A stretch of 64,000 nucleotides of DNA from Sanguibacter inulinus (GTDB lineage: Bacteria > Actinomycetota > Actinomycetes > Actinomycetales > Cellulomonadaceae), in contig NZ_JACBYE010000018.1 of assembly GCF_013415325.1 (NCBI RefSeq), forward strand, positions 1-64,000. Reading direction: 5' to 3'. Below are positions 63,374 through 64,000 of this stretch, piece after piece. A program made the position numbers and the translations under genes. The notes beneath the pieces are model-generated. The model searched no databases and was not told the origin of the DNA. It was given only the letters and a program-made list of their open reading frames with translations. Position 1 is the stretch's first letter. The number at the start of each line of letters is the position of its first letter.

Positions 63374-64000
63374 GCCGCTCCCCCGCCGTCGCGGGCGGTC
63401 TTGGCGGTGCTCGCGACGAGCGCCTCGACGCGGGTCACCCGCTCGGCCCAGCGCCGGGCGACCTCGGGCGCCAGCCTGGCGGCGTCGGTCGCCTCGAGGG
63501 ACGCCGGGCTCGGGACAGGACGCCCGACGGCGATCGCGCCGTCGACAGGGAGCAACGGCTCGTCGACGGTGTCCTGCACGAGCAGCTGGGAGGTGGCCAG
63601 CCCGCAGGCGTGGTCGAGGCGCGGCAGCGCGGCCGCGAGGGCCACCCCGGCAGCCAGACCGACCGAGCTCTCGAGGGCTGACGAGACGACGACGGGCAGC
63701 CCGACCTGCTCGGCCAGCTCGAGGCAGGCACGGACCCCGCCGAGGGGCTGGACCTTGAGCACGATGATGTCGGCAGCGTCCTGCCGGACGACCTCGAAGG
63801 GATCCTCGGCCCGGCGGACAGACTCGTCGGCGGCGACGGGCACCGAGGTGCGTCGGCGCACGGCTGCGAGACCGGCGACGTCGGCGCACGGCTGCTCCAC
63901 GTACTCGAGCCCGCCCGCGGCGCGGTCGAGGTGGACCAGCCTGGAGACGGCCTCGTCGACCTCCCACGCCCCGTTGGCGTCGATGCGGATCCTGCCGCCG
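63370..64000 (-). CDS. menC: o-Succinylbenzoate synthase MenC (5' end outside the window)
   Basis: Partial: the frame stays open to the right edge. Enolase-superfamily barrel with RIRIDANGAW (first metal Asp), LEYVEQP (Glu), and VPVAADESV (second Asp/Glu), then the catalytic lysine in DIIVLKVQPLGG and SSALESSVGLAAGVALAAAL. It dehydrates the MenD/MenH product to o-succinylbenzoate. The stop overlaps the menD start by 4 nt. Confidence 0.93.
   Translation of the reverse strand, partial: GGRIRIDANGAWEVDEAVSRLVHLDRAAGGLEYVEQPCADVAGLAAVRRRTSVPVAADESVRRAEDPFEVVRQDAADIIVLKVQPLGGVRACLELAEQVGLPVVVSSALESSVGLAAGVALAAALPRLDHACGLATSQLLVQDTVDEPLLPVDGAIAVGRPVPSPASLEATDAARLAPEVARRWAERVTRVEALVASTAKTARDGGGAA

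Overview
The window is about 72% G+C, with long shadow ORFs on every strand. It has encoded GTG starts, many 1- and 4-nt gene overlaps, a two-tRNA/rpmG/hadA/hadB block and a menaquinone-based respiratory chain. This points to a Gram-positive actinobacterium, most likely Micrococcales (Cellulomonas/Sanguibacter-like). The family is an inference from gene content, not from a marker comparison.

Layout. (1) 0.1-4.0 kb: a leftward copper operon, copZ - secreted HMA-partner protein - copA, ending in a 31-codon YHS-like micro-ORF. It is read out of an intergenic region with four CsoR-type palindromes. Facing it is a broken MFS efflux gene (homopolymer frameshift plus in-frame amber). (2) 5.6-14.9 kb: mfd - pntA - pntB - mazG - eno, all leftward, with strong hairpin terminators. 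(3) 15-18.8 kb: a membrane-anchored protein, an APH-fold kinase, a lipoprotein and murB. (4) 18.9-22 kb: a divergent LacI regulator/MFS pair, then a striking array of about 20-bp iteron-like repeats that switches orientation at a central hairpin. (5) 22-24 kb: hadB, hadA, rpmG, tRNA-Met, tRNA-Thr and tRNA-Tyr. (6) 24-31 kb: rarD, yajQ, a HAD phosphatase, a chemoreceptor, htpX and fprA, the last under a DtxR/IdeR-like box. (7) 31-37.2 kb: a five-gene Ser/Thr phosphosignalling operon (PP2C, zinc-ribbon/FHA protein, receptor kinase, FHA-winged-helix regulator, PsbP-like protein). (8) 37.5-64 kb: a respiratory block of polyprenyl diphosphate synthase, the complete nuoA-N operon led by menJ, menG, menF, htrA, menD and partial menC.

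How it works together. MenF, MenD, MenC, the polyprenyl synthase, MenG and MenJ supply menaquinone with a partly saturated side chain. NuoA-N reduces it with NADH, and a perfect Rex box sits in front of menJ-nuoA-N, so complex I and MenJ are probably derepressed when NADH/NAD+ rises. PntAB and FprA handle NADP(H). The kinase operon carries writer, eraser, reader and a DNA-binding reader, so it looks like a self-contained phosphorylation-to-transcription circuit.

The observations most worth following are the inverted iteron-like array (21595-21990), the phosphosignalling operon with its FHA-first winged-helix protein, the copper regulon with its micro-ORF and decayed transporter, the possible AUC start of the MFS gene at 20357, and the long disordered tails on several complex I subunits.
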